Part shown: positions 1 to 10,610 of the stretch, one piece after another
Layout: every line of letters begins with the position of its first letter
Position numbering within the stretch: position 1 is the stretch's first letter
Assembly (NCBI GenBank): GCA_946800325.1
Contig: OX326961.1
Location: 42,932,215-42,996,214 of the forward strand
DNA length: 64,000 nt
From: Luzula sylvatica
Lineage: Eukaryota; Streptophyta; Magnoliopsida; Poales; Juncaceae
Direction: 5' to 3'
Notes under the pieces: generated by a model
What the model was told of the DNA's origin: nothing
What the model saw: the letters and a program-made list of their open reading frames with translations, nothing else
Database searches by the model: none
Position numbers and translations under genes: made by a program

Positions 1-279
1 TGTGTAGGTTTTAATAATGATTTTTTTTTAGGATTGAATAAAAAATTTCTGTCACTGAGTTTTTTTTTGCGTTTTATCAAATAATTTGTAAAAACTAATT
101 ATGTTTAATTTATTGATTCACCGATTAACTATTGTATAAGTGGACATAAACAAAAATTAACAATTGAAAGGAGGAATGACATTGTTTAGAATTTACATTT
201 TAGTTTTAACGTAGTGTAGTAAGTGATCATGTTACTCGCTTTATATTTTGTTTGGAAAATTTGCAACAGGTTTTTGTAT

Positions 280-471
280 GGGGTTATACATGGCGCTCCT
301 CAAACACAAAAAAAATAGTCTTGATGTGTTCATTCAAGAGAGTTAATTGAATAGATTAGCACTCAAATCACTATTTGTTTGGATTGATTCAATTAAATAG
401 TCTAATCAATCTAATTAACTTCCTCGATTGACGCATCAAGATTTTTTTTGGGAGGCGCCATATATTTTCCC
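280..471. mobile_element. Short Mutator-type MITE
   Basis: The ends are inverted repeats: GGGGTTATACATGGCGC on the left and its imperfect complement GCGCCATATATTTTCCC on the right, followed inward by matching CTTGATG-containing arms. Flanks TTTTTGTAT (271-279) and TTCATGTAT (472-480) match at 7 of 9 bases, suggesting an aged 9-bp target duplication. It is 192 bp with no coding capacity. The same insertion is in copy 2, so it predates the duplication. Confidence 0.6.
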
Positions 472-769
472 TTCATGTATTATCATATAAATTTTATATT
501 ATCGTATCGTATAAACTTTAAAATGAGAACGCTATTTTATTGAAAATACAAAAAACCGGTTCTTGTGCTATGTTGAAGATTATTTTTATTCATCAAATAT
601 TCAAACAAGCATATTTTAAGATAAAAATATAAAATGCAAAATTATCGAAACTAATAAGAACACTCGTAATTATTCTTGAGAGATATCAAAGCTTTAGAAT
701 CCCATTACAAACAGACAACAATACAAGCAATTAATATGTACAAGCTTAAACTATCATAACCATAACAAA

Positions 770-2002
770 TTACCATGGACGAGGAATGATCCAAATTGCC
801 GGCAAAATGTCAAATTGTTGGCTTGCATGATAACTACGGAAACACTTGTCTTCCATATCATAAACACCAATGTCATGATGATAATATTTAAATGGATATT
901 GATCTAAATTGAGCAAATTATCTGATAGGCTCAAATTAGAATAATGTGTATAGATATGGTCATCACCAAAATATATGGTGTTTCCCTTGCAATTTGGATG
1001 CACGGATGAAGGCACGGAGAACGACTCATTAAACCCTATGAATATTAACCGGCCATGCACGTTTTCTAGCTTAAACCAATGATACTTCCTTTCTTCTCCA
1101 TATTACTCTCTCTTGAAATAACTTTTTATGAAAAAGTAGAATGAGCTTAAAACTCCCATATCTGTTGATTTATTATTAACGCATGACTCTCTCTTAACAA
1201 GTTTGAAGACTTCAAATTCGACCGTTGGCCTTTTCTTGCGAATGATCAGAGGGCCATCCATATATTCTTTGTATTTGGAGTAGGTCTTTCTCCATCGAGT
1301 GCTCACATATTCACGCTCATGAGAATTTGGATTTTTCGCATCATAAGATACGATCGAACCTTTTTGAGATATGGCATAAAACCGATCCTGATAATGTATC
1401 ACATCATCTAATTTTTTAGGACTGCCTTTAACGTTTGTCCATTTACTGTCTCCTAACTTGCAAAAACACAAACGCCTGATATCTCCGGCCAGTGCCATTA
1501 CGACGCAGTCTTGGGGATCGGATATGGGGTCTGCTGATATGATTGCCTTAAAAATTAAATGAACGCAATGTCGTTGTTCATGACCAGAACACTGCATAAA
1601 ATTTAAAAACACAGGAACGGTAGCCTATGAAGGTAGTTTGATCTCACATCTCGTAAAGGGATTCAAAAGGCTGATCTCGTCGCCTTTGATGTCCCTCGTG
1701 ATTAGCCAGCCCCGAGAAGATCCGCATATCCACTTATTAGCGGCTTCGGGTAGAAAAATCTCACCTTGCACCTTTTCATCGACCACGCAGACATACTTGC
1801 GTGAATCTGAATCTGCCTTGCATGATTGCAACAAGAAAGGAACTGGATGTGATTGCAACAAGAAAGGGAGACGACAACGGTTCTCCAAATAGAAAATTCG
1901 CCATGGTTTTCAAATAAGTCCGAAATACAAAAGTTCCTGGTAGCGTAGTTTTTTCGCAATTTCTTCCAGCGGATCGTAGGGAAGATCACTCCAAGAATCC
2001 AT
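770..2002 (-). pseudogene. F-box/KIB (DUF295) protein pseudogene, copy 1
   Basis: An ATG at 2002 opens 411 codons in one frame that end at a TAA at 770-772, interrupted by three in-frame stops: TGA at codon 31 (1910-1912), TAG at codon 126 (1625-1627) and TAA at codon 300 (1103-1105). The N-terminus reads WSDLPYDPLEEIAKKL, an F-box, followed by a broken KPWR motif where the TGA replaces the usual residue. Later pieces GSSRGWL, LLNPFTR and the acidic DVIHYQDRFYAI segment are typical of the plant DUF295 beta-propeller; the C-terminal IYFGDD and DIGVYDMED blocks complete it. Such proteins usually act as substrate receptors of SCF ubiquitin ligases. About 41 bp present in copy 2 near 48640-48690 is missing here. 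The family call is firm; loss of function is inferred from the stops. Confidence 0.85.
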
Positions 2003-2851
2003 TTGAAAAAAAAATCTATGTAACAAAAATCACCAAAGAAGTTGTTAAAAATAAATAATAAATGACAATTCTTCTAGTATAACAACTAAAAAATAAGTCA
2101 AAAGTATAAGAAATATATTTATCAGAAATAATGAATAATATATTAATTCTTAAGAACTTAAAACGAGAATGATGAGGATAAATTATCATTTCTTTAGAAT
2201 TTCCATATATCTATTTTCATACCTTAAATGAAGCGGATATACGAGATCAAAAAGTTAAAGAGCCATGACTTAAACTCCAATGAAGCATATGACTTGTAAG
2301 TTTAAAACAAAGAAAACACGGCGAGACGTAACAACAGATTAACCTTTGTATTATCTTTTCTTAAAATTTATTTTTTGTATTAGTTGTATTCATTCACTGA
2401 ATTGATTTACAAAGATGCAATTAGCCATTTATAGACACTACCTAAACCAACCTAAAACTAACTAATCTTTTTTTATATCCACCTCAAACTAACGGTAGGA
2501 GACATCCATGAAGCATAACTTCCAAAATTATAGGATTTATCCATTAAATCTTAAGATAACTAATTTTGTTGGTTCAAATTCTATTTGTTTGTTTCGAAAT
2601 AATACCGATATTACAAACGATTTCATTTAAATATGATTATGAGAAATATGTTTAACACGATCAAGTTAACACTAGATCAAAAAAAAACTACAACATACAA
2701 AAACACGACAACGGGACAACATACATATAAGACGAAGTCGATATAGTGATAACATAAGAAGATATAACGAAGTCGGAAATAAACCAGGATCAAGATCTCG
2801 AACATTTTCACGAGTCGGATCATCATGAAAACTTCGTAATATTCACCTCAT
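2003..2851. other. AT-rich stretch without recognised gene
   Basis: This lies upstream of the F-box pseudogene start and ends at the solo LTR. No ORF with recognisable similarity, tRNA or transposon terminus was found. Any promoter of the pseudogene would lie here, but no clear TATA element could be assigned. Confidence 0.5.
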
Positions 2852-2856
2852 GTTAT

Positions 2857-3457
2857 TGTTGGGGCAGCGGCAACGATCCGGCACCGTCCCGTGAATAAAA
2901 TAATAAATTTTGTCCGTACAAACGGACCGTAATAACTATGTGAATTCAATCGAAGAATCTTAATCGAAACCGTACCTTAACCGTGTGCGGAAGCGTATGG
3001 AATCCGTCCGAATTGATGTCGCGCCATTATCGTCCGTTGCGTCCACGAAGCCTTAATTACAAGAATGAATTTCAAATACTTTATGATGTTCAATTTAGAG
3101 TCATTTTGATTTTCTCTAATGGATATCTCTCTCTAATCTTAGTGGGGCAGATTCAAGAATGGAATGTTTATCTCATCATATGTACTTGAGACCAAATTGT
3201 TTATATAGCCACAAATCATCTTTTCACAAAAGACATGTCTTTTGGGCTTCCTAATGTGGATCTTCTAATTCAGCCCATCATAGAAAATTGAATCACCACC
3301 ATAATATTCTACGCATCAAAGTCCCACGACTTAATTGACACAATCAATGCTTAATTTTATAACTAAAATTGATCACTATATTATAAGCATTTAAATGACA
3401 ATATTACAACACATAATATTTTACATATAAGTCTAATGTTGGAATAATGTTTCAACA
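2857..3457. mobile_element. Solo LTR (601 bp), copy 1
   Basis: The segment starts TGTTGGGGC and ends TTTCAACA, the TG...CA form of an LTR, and is flanked by perfect 5-bp repeats GTTAT at 2852-2856 and 3458-3462. No primer-binding site or polypurine tract adjoins it, so it is best read as a solo LTR left by LTR-LTR recombination. A TATA-like TTTATATAG lies near 3199 on the plus strand, but orientation and family are uncertain. Confidence 0.8.
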
Positions 3458-3462
3458 GTTAT

Positions 3463-3899
3463 CTCATAGTTTTTCTAAATTAATGAAGCCAAGATATAAT
3501 TTATGAAATTTGAAAACTCGAAAATGTACAAATTTGATAACATATGATCTAGTTAGTAGCACTCATGTTCGAACGGATGGATCGTTCCGTCCAAACGTAC
3601 TGGAAATTTGTCATGATAAAGTTTTCTACTAAAACTATCGGTCGAACGAACTGGATGTTTTCTTAGAAAATATTAATTATGCTTGCTAAAAATATCATGT
3701 CCAATATAACTTCTATTGGAAAGGATGGGCCATTTCGTTCGAACGGATTACAACGAATCTCTTTTCCGTTTGAACCGATCATGACGAGTTTGGAAGTAAT
3801 TTTTATAAGATTTCTATTACACCTCACAACCTGGCTTCTACAAGAACAAAAAAGAAGTCAGACCAAGTCAAGTGATTTTTATTATACTGTAAGATACAT
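3463..3899. other. Unassigned AT-rich spacer
   Basis: Between the solo LTR and the 2.2-kb Mutator-type element. It contains a repeated theme GTTCGAACGGAT (near 3568 and 3739) and CGTCCAAACG, but no gene or complete element was recognised. Confidence 0.4.
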
Positions 3900-3908
3900 T
3901 ATTTAATT

Positions 3909-6117
3909 GGGAGCTTCTATCATACACCCCTTTTGTAAAAGGGTAGTTTAGGTATTAAAAATATTAGCATGTTAATTTGATTTAATCTCTCCATTTCCCT
4001 TTATTAAATTTCTCTCCATTGCCAACATTTTCATGTCTAGAATTAAATCTATACTTATGTGTTCTATAAAAATAAATATATTACATTCATGGCAACTAAA
4101 TGGTCATAAAATATTTTTCTACATTTGAAGTTTATATATTTGCAATTAAGACATATCAAAGATTTAAAGGGCATATTTTTTGGCAAAAAATTCCTCTCAA
4201 CTTTTTCCGTACATGCAGGGCCGGCCCAACGGTTTGAGGAGTCATAAGCCAAATCATGAACTTATCTCAAATTGTTTTATAATGGACCCTAATTTTTGTA
4301 TTATACTATGTAATTTGTTAAAATGGACCCCAAATTTTCTATAATGGACCCCAAATTTTATGAATTATACTACGTAATTTTTTTTTGTACCTAGAGCCTG
4401 AAGTGGTTGCTTTATTTTTTGTTAATATGGGCCGGCCCTGCGTACATGTTAACAGATTGTTTTATACAACTAAAAAAAGAAAAAGAAACATCTCTTTGTT
4501 CTCTCACTAATTTAACGAGCACAAGATCCTAAAATTACAAAAAAAAAAAAATTTAAAAGATTCAGATCACCCATCATTCAAATTCTCGGCCAAAGATTTG
4601 ATTTTACAGAGAACTCCTCCCCTTCCTTTGTTTTACGCAAGTCTTGCGAGTCTTGATTATAGATCCTTGTTTTAACCAAAAGACCTTGACGTTCTCTTTA
4701 ATCAATGTAAATTTGCAATAACTCCATCAGGGACCGAGACCAGTTGAGCTTCGGAATCGCCTCGGAAACCGCACCAATTGTTTTTTCCCTTTCTTCTAGT
4801 AGTTTTTATAGATTCTTCCATTTATTTCCCTCTGCAATTTTTCCAATTGAATTTTTATGCTCGTGCATGCATCAGATCGTGCCTTACAAGCCGTATCGTG
4901 GGGCCCACACCATCTCTTCTATGTCGAAAATCTGTCACGTGTCAAAATAACATCAAGTTTCAAATTATGATAACAAAAGACAAGAATGAAAAATGATTTC
5001 AATTAATTCAACTTCATTTGTTGCGATATCTTTGAGCCCTTTCAAATTGTCCAAAATCTAGTCACGTTTTGAAAATCCTGAAATTTTTTTTTTTTAAGAT
5101 AATTATCAATTTATATGGTTAATTTAATTTAATATAAGTAATGTACGTTCATTTCAAAATAAATTAAGAAATGAGCATTTACTTGACACAAAATTAGATA
5201 ACAGTGGCACGAAATTAGATGACATTGATCACCATTAACTAAAAGAATCCATAGTAAAAGAAAACGGAATGTTCCTTTTTTGGTCGGAATTACGAAAAAT
5301 CACAATTTCAGTTAAAGATGGCATCTTTTTTCTCAAAAAATCAATTTTTTTAATGGTTATCTAATCTAATTACAAAAATCTCCAATTAATCAGTTTACAA
5401 ATTTTAGCAGCAAATAAAAGAACCTAATTACACGCAAAAGATAGATTAATTATGTAATAAAGAAAAATTACAAAAAAATCAAACTAGTTTATTATTTTTA
5501 TTAGTCAGGAACAATAAAAAAAGAATTAATAACAGAAAATCTAAAGAAAAACAGAACCAATTTAGGATCTTAGTTGTAAATAAAACCATAAAAGTAATAT
5601 TATGTAAAATTACAGAACATAAGAGAAATAACGAAATTTGTGCTCACAAATAATCAGTAATCATACAAAAGCCTCACAACATACATAGAAATCAAAAGAG
5701 AGGGAACAATAAGTACCGAAAGCCTTGAGAAGAACGCTCCGCCACTTGCTTTCCGAGTAGGCGTTTGCTGTCAATCGCGTCTGAGGGAGCGCGCGAGAAA
5801 GAGAGACTGCGCGATCTTGTCTGGTGTGGCGAGCGACGAAGGCGAGAGAAAGAGAGAGTAACTGGGCACGACTCGCGAGAGCACGAGAGAGAGAGAGAAA
5901 GGAATTAGGGCGCAAGTATGAACTGGAGATGCATTTGGAAGAGGATTGGAGTAATGGGTTATTTTTTGACGATTTGGCCCTTTTAGGGTGTATTGCAAGG
6001 AGAATTTCCTATAAAACATTTAACTATGGCCTTTGGATGGACTCTATTTTGTAATCTAGACCGTTCAATCACAAAGGGTGTATAATAAGGAAAATTGGGT
6101 GTATGATATAACTCCCC
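3909..6117. mobile_element. 2.2-kb non-autonomous Mutator-type element, copy 1
   Basis: The left end GGGAGCTTCTATCATACACC is the imperfect inverse of the right end GGGTGTATGATATAACTCCC. The flanks TATTTAATT (3900-3908) and TACTTAATT (6118-6126) differ by one base, giving a 9-bp target duplication typical of Mutator-like elements. No transposase was seen. The interior includes a nested hAT MITE (4216-4440) and a GC-richer segment around 5700-5920 with dense GAGA repeats that resembles a captured transcribed leader, so a Pack-MULE is possible. Confidence 0.75.
4216..4440. mobile_element. hAT-type MITE (225 bp), copy 1
   Basis: Termini are CAGGGCCGGCCC and its exact inverse GGGCCGGCCCTG. The element is flanked by the perfect 8-bp duplication CGTACATG at 4208-4215 and 4441-4448, the hallmark of hAT insertion. 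It has no coding capacity and interrupts the surrounding Mutator-type element, so it is the younger of the two. Its termini resemble those of the larger hAT element at 33157-34730. Confidence 0.9.
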
Positions 6118-6126
6118 TACTTAATT

Positions 6127-6544
6127 AATGAACAAATCAAACTTGCGTACATGTAAATTATACATATAATTAGGGTTTTTTTTTATATTCATCGTTCTAA
6201 GAAATATTCAGCGAAAAAAGAATATAACCCCACAATATAAGAACAAAAGGAGGAAACAAAAGAGGTTGTCGAATCATTGATCTTGGCCGACGACAATGAC
6301 CGGCTATAACCGTGGCACGAGGGAAATACAAGTTAATATTTATTTCATTTCTCCTCTCAATATACCATATTAAATAGAACCAAACAGATCATTTTTTTTT
6401 TCTAAGGACACGATTTCCAGGTATAAGGATTCCTTACAAAAATAATTCAAAAAATCTACGTCGACATGGAACTAGATATATTAGGAGAGGGCGAAAATGT
6501 TCATTTAAGAAACACCGATCCTGATAATTCATCCAATTGCGTGA
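6127..6544. other. Unassigned spacer
   Basis: AT-rich sequence with a short GC-richer stretch around 6265-6330 (GGCCGACGACAATGACCGGC). No gene or element boundary was recognised. Confidence 0.4.
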
Positions 6545-7235
6545 ACAAATGACTCGATAAAATGCTCCAAAAAGAAATTGCGGAAGCTCAGAAAAGTAGA
6601 GAGAGAAGATTTCATTTCTTGACAAGTTTCGCTCCTTATTTGAGGAGAGTCTGGACCGTAAAATGACTCAAATTAGATCAACTCAGGCCTAATTCTAGAG
6701 CCCATAAATTGGGCTAGAAGAAAAAGATAAGGGTCTCTAACGATATTATGGTTTTCGAGACTCCAATTAAAGAGATTTTGGAGATACCGGCAGCAAAGTG
6801 AGCAAAGTGATTAGTATGTGTAAGTCTTAGTTTTTAGGATTGAATAAACTTTGTCTGTCTTTGAGTCTTATTTGTTGTGTTTTATAAATAATTTGTAAAA
6901 ATTATTTATGTCTAATTTATTGATTGATTGATTAATCTATAAGTGATCATGCTATTCATTTTATGTTTTGTTTGGAAAATTCAAACGGGTTCCTGTATTA
7001 TCATATAAAAGAATTTAAATTATTGTATAAATTAAAAAAATAGAACTCTATGTTATTCAAAATACAAAGAAACCGATTCTTGTGTATATGTCTACGGATT
7101 TGTTTATTCGTCAAATATTCAAATAAGCATATTTTAAGATTAAAATATATAATTCAAAATTATCGAAACCAATAAGAACACTCGTTATTATTCTTATTGC
7201 AAGAAATATCGAAGCTTTGGAACTCCATTAATATT
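6545..7235 (+). repeat. Older copy of the F-box 3'-flanking block
   Basis: Positions 6545-6806 match 44892-45142 and continue at 46539. Positions 6807-7235 match 1-715 and 46547 onward at clearly lower identity than the 48.7-kb duplication. The homology stops about where the F-box coding region would start, so this looks like the downstream flank of an ancient F-box copy whose coding part is gone. It lacks the MITE of 280-471, the TRIM and the SINE, so it preserves the empty insertion sites. Confidence 0.75.
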
Positions 7236-7406
7236 AAACTTTGTACTTTGTTTTTTGTTTTTTTTTTAAAAAAATGATCGGACCGGATGCGTATCGCGCT
7301 TGTCTTTCACTTCAAAAAACAGTTAATTGACACATTAAATTAATACGCCAATTTAATTTTATACGTAAATATACGAACATGTGAATCGACACGTCAATTT
7401 AACTAA

Positions 7407-7603
7407 GGATAATTTTATGGTAGGACCTTTTCAAAAGGGTATTTTGAAAATTAGTAATTATTTTCAAAATGTGACAGTTAAATTAGTTTCTTATTCAAGC
7501 ATTGCATTAATTATTATTTAAACTAAAAAATTAAAAAATAATCAAAATATCCTTGTTAATTTGTATAAGAATTTGAAAAAAAAGTCCTATCACAGAATTG
7601 CCC
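7407..7603. mobile_element. Tourist-like MITE (197 bp), copy 1
   Basis: The ends GGATAATTTTATGGTAGGAC and, inverted, GGGCAATTCTGTGATAGGAC match over about 20 bases. TAA flanks both sides (7404-7406 and 7604-7606), the target duplication of PIF/Harbinger-type elements. No coding capacity. Confidence 0.6.
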
Positions 7604-7936
7604 TAAATAAAAAAATCTTCAAGTAATCATTCTCAATTAACTCATCAAGAATGATTGGTTGTGAACGAAGGGCATCGTATGTATATCCCCATTTTTTATC
7701 TGAAGGACCCTGCTGCAGGCGGCGATAATTTTAGCTGACATTACGAAATAGTCTCGATATTAAGGGGGGATGACGGACTGAGTGATGCCATTCATATTTA
7801 GCAGTTCTTATGTGTCGTGGACATAATATTGGATGTATGGATTCATAGCGTAGTAGTGAGTACATCAGTAACATCACAGTTTGTTGTATCGATCATATAT
7901 TACTTTTGGTTGTAGAAGGCCAAGGAATATAGTTAA

Positions 7937-8203
7937 GGGAAATTATACTCCTCTCCCAAAAAGTGGGTTATACATCCTCGATGACGTCACCACATGTGTG
8001 TTAAATTTCTGTTAACCCACATGTATCTATGATAATCTCAATTAAAATTAATTATTTGTTAATTGGGGTGTTTGTTAATTGATTCGTACCTACTACATTT
8101 AATGAAAATTAATTTTTCATCTTCAATTAATCATTAATTCGCTTAACATGCCACGTCATCGAGGAAGTTTAACCCACTTTTGTGGGGCACCATATATGCT
8201 CTC
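7937..8203. mobile_element. Mutator-type MITE (267 bp), copy 1
   Basis: Inverted arms share AAAGTGGGTTA and CTCGATGACGT. The flanks are perfect 9-bp duplications TATAGTTAA at 7928-7936 and 8204-8212. Size, target duplication and terminal sequence resemble the element at 29733-29998, so they are probably one family. Confidence 0.75.
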
Positions 8204-8262
8204 TATAGTTAATAACACCCAATAGTACTTGCAAGTTGTAATAAACTTGTGTTTTTTTTAAT

Positions 8263-8518
8263 GAGTAGTGATGCACATCCCCTACTACTCTCCTTCTAAT
8301 AGCATCTTCGACGACGTGCATATAGTTTAATATCTTCAAAAATAACACACAAAAACATGATTTAACATCTTAATTTAGAATTTAATTATTTCAATTTATG
8401 ATTGAACATACAATTAAAATATTAAATCATGAATTAAAGTATTAATTTTTAAGTTGTTAAATCATATCCACGTCATCAAAGACGTGGGGGAGAGGTGGGG
8501 GTATATCCAACGTTTTCC
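8263..8518. mobile_element. Mutator-type MITE (256 bp), copy 1
   Basis: Inverted arms begin GAGTAGTGATGCACATCCCC and, from the other side, GGAAAACGTTGGATATACCC, with shared GACGTG inside. TTTTTTAAT flanks both ends (8254-8262 and 8519-8527), though the low complexity of this 9-mer weakens it as proof. It sits 60 bp from the preceding MITE. Confidence 0.6.
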
Positions 8519-8749
8519 TTTTTTAATCTTGGATTAATGATTATACATACAACATACCGAGCAATGAACTATTAAAAAAGATAAGTTCGTGGCGTTAAAA
8601 AGCCTAAAATGCCGGAGATTAGCCCCACAGTACACAGAGCAACGATTTCTCTCCATTCAATCACCAATTATCCTCACTGATATTCTTACTGTTTGGCTAT
8701 GTTGAAGACCCAAAGCAATTGAGAGGGGGAGATATAGTACTCTTATTTC

Positions 8750-8765
8750 CTACTCCTATATAATT
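8750..8765 (+). promoter_or_regulatory. Probable TATA box of the small ORF, copy 1
   Basis: CTCCTATATAATTAAG lies about 100 bp before the first ATG at 8855 on the same strand. Spacing fits a plant core promoter with a short 5' leader. The related small ORF at 30224 also has a TATA-like element about 100 bp upstream. Confidence 0.45.
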
Positions 8766-8846
8766 AAGCCTAACCAAAACTACTACTCACCGGTTGAGAG
8801 TGCACTGCCCCTTTCACTCTCTATTTACGAGTTTTGAGGGATTGAA

Positions 8847-9050
8847 GTGCAAAAATGTCCGGCAACCAAGGAGGGTATTGGTGTAAATGAGATCACTGAG
8901 ACGAGAAACAAGCCAAAGGGAAACCCTCGTCCACGGAGAGGCCAAATTATGACGAGGATCATACAAGACTTGGTTGGAGGTGGAGGGGGGACTGGCGGAG
9001 GAAATGGAGGTCAGTGCGATGCTGCGAACCAGCCCTGCAATGCATCCTGA
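8847..9050 (+). CDS. Small Gly-rich protein with GNPxPxRG motif, copy 1
   Basis: The frame from 8847 to the TGA at 9048 carries KPKGNPRPRRGQI and RIIQDL, then a glycine-rich stretch and a Cys-containing tail. It resembles the intact 51-residue ORF at 30224-30379, which has KPTGNPNPQRGAI and KIIAQDI, so the pair looks like diverged members of one small plant protein family. No membrane segment or signal peptide is visible; the motif region is basic. The frame lacks its own ATG: the first ATG (8855) is in another frame and stops after 11 codons at 8890. Either translation starts differently, a frameshift has occurred, or this is a young pseudogene. Function unknown. Confidence 0.5.
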   Translation: MQKCPATKEGIGVNEITETRNKPKGNPRPRRGQIMTRIIQDLVGGGGGTGGGNGGQCDAANQPCNAS

Positions 9051-9183
9051 GTCCCTGACCATTCGATATTTCGCTGGTTACCGCTTAATTACGTATTCGT
9101 ATTGGGGTTTATCTGTGCTTCATTTTTTACTTTCTGTACATATACTTGTTGAGTGTGAATGTGTGATACTATGTAGAGAGTAA

Positions 9184-9775
9184 TCTTTGCATATCTTTTA
9201 GAACCGTTTATAGCTTTGGTAAAGAAATTTCGGAATATACTTTTTTTTCATTAACAAAATGATTATTATTTTTAACTAAAATGTATTATTGATGTGGTGA
9301 GTCCCTCACACAGTAACACTATCGTCATTCATGGCCCGGCCCAATGAAACAGTATAGTGCGACCGACCTTTGTCGCGCGGATTTTTGTATTCTCGTGTTC
9401 CTATCTTATCTTAAATTTTTTTGAAAAAAAAAAAAAAAGAACGAGTAAAATTTTATGATAATCTTATGATGGTGTAAAAAAAACGAGTAAAAGAAGTTAC
9501 AAACAAAATTTAATAGGGGTAAAATTATGTATAAAAAATGAATTGAACGTCAGAGTTAACAAGAATAAATTAATCCATTCATGGGGGAGGGGTTTGAGAG
9601 ATCTAAAAAGTGGTGACGTTTTTATAATCTTATGATGTTCAGAAAAGTTAGGAGATTTTTGAAATCTTAATAATGCTCTCGAGAGATGTTTGATGTTTGA
9701 AATTTATAGTTTTTTGTTTGGTACACGAAATTATGGAGATAATTTTTTTGCAAAGAAATTAGTAAGAGAATTAGA
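9184..9775. other. AT-rich spacer 3' of the small ORF
   Basis: Mostly AT-rich with homopolymer runs (A14 near 9426). It probably includes the 3' end of the small-ORF transcript. No gene or element was recognised before the LINE target duplication at 9776. Confidence 0.45.
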
Positions 9776-9999
9776 AGGTGGAACATTTTTTTTTTTTGAA
9801 AATAAAGAAGCGGAGCTTATTTTGGATATATTAATGCAAGTTTAATACATCGTTTTAATTTTACATAATCATGTAAAAAAAAACCTAGTCTAGCGACCAA
9901 AAAATAAATAAAAGACATTTCCTAGGTAATAAACGTTATTACCAAAAACTAAAAGATTAAGGAGATTGAGAAGCTTTGAGGTAGAGATATGTTTCACGG

Positions 10000-10610
10000 C
10001 TAGAAGAAGCGTTTCCATTCCTTTGCTTCGTGGTTGATCCTTGCTATTGTCGAGGCTGGTGGTGTCCTTTGTTGGTTGAAAATCCGGTTGTTTCGCTCTT
10101 TCCAAATACCCCAAATAGTGGCTACAAAATATGTGCCGAGGATCTCCTTTTCTTCATTGGACTTCTTAGCTCGGGCGTCAAGCCAAAAATTCGGTATTGT
10201 ATCTCGGGTCTCGAACGGGAACCCGATGATGGTCTTAACCCCTTGCCAAACCCTTCTTGCGTAAGGACAATTTACAAGTAGGTGGATTGCCGATTCTTCG
10301 ACGTTGTTGCAATTTTTGCAAATCGTCTCGTGGGGCCAATTTCTTTTCCTTAAGACGTCTCCCGTTAGAATCCTCTCGTTTAGAGCTAACCACGCGAATA
10401 ATCTAGTCTTTATCGGAGCTTTTGTTTTCCATAGGATGGTATTCCATTTGCTCAACAAGCCGGGGTTTATGAGTAGTTTGTATATTGCGGAGGTGGAGAA
10501 GGTGTCCGGTTTGCTCATCCATGATTGTTGGTTAGTTGACGGCTCGAGATCGTATGCAATTCGGAATTGAGGGATGATAACGGTCGTTTTCGCACAACAA
10601 AAGATTTTTA
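10000..10610 (-). pseudogene. LINE ORF2 C-terminal zf-RVT domain, copy 1
   Basis: The frame encodes the zinc-binding region after the reverse transcriptase of plant L1 elements: ILWKTKAPIKTRLFAWLAL, then ICKNC, HLLVNCPYARRVW with Cys, Cys, His and Cys at residues 105, 108, 117 and 122 of the open frame, followed by WGIWKERNNRIF. It is the continuation of the ORF at 12975-15473 but is separated from it by the LTR at 10611-12977. Roughly 60-80 residues normally found between the two parts are missing, so LINE sequence was lost at the insertion. Translation on its own is unlikely. Confidence 0.85.

Noticed and set aside
5661..6019. Ser/Leu/Arg-rich minus-strand frames as a gene
   Set aside because: Two overlapping frames both arise from GAGA-type repeats; a captured leader in the Mutator-type element is likelier.
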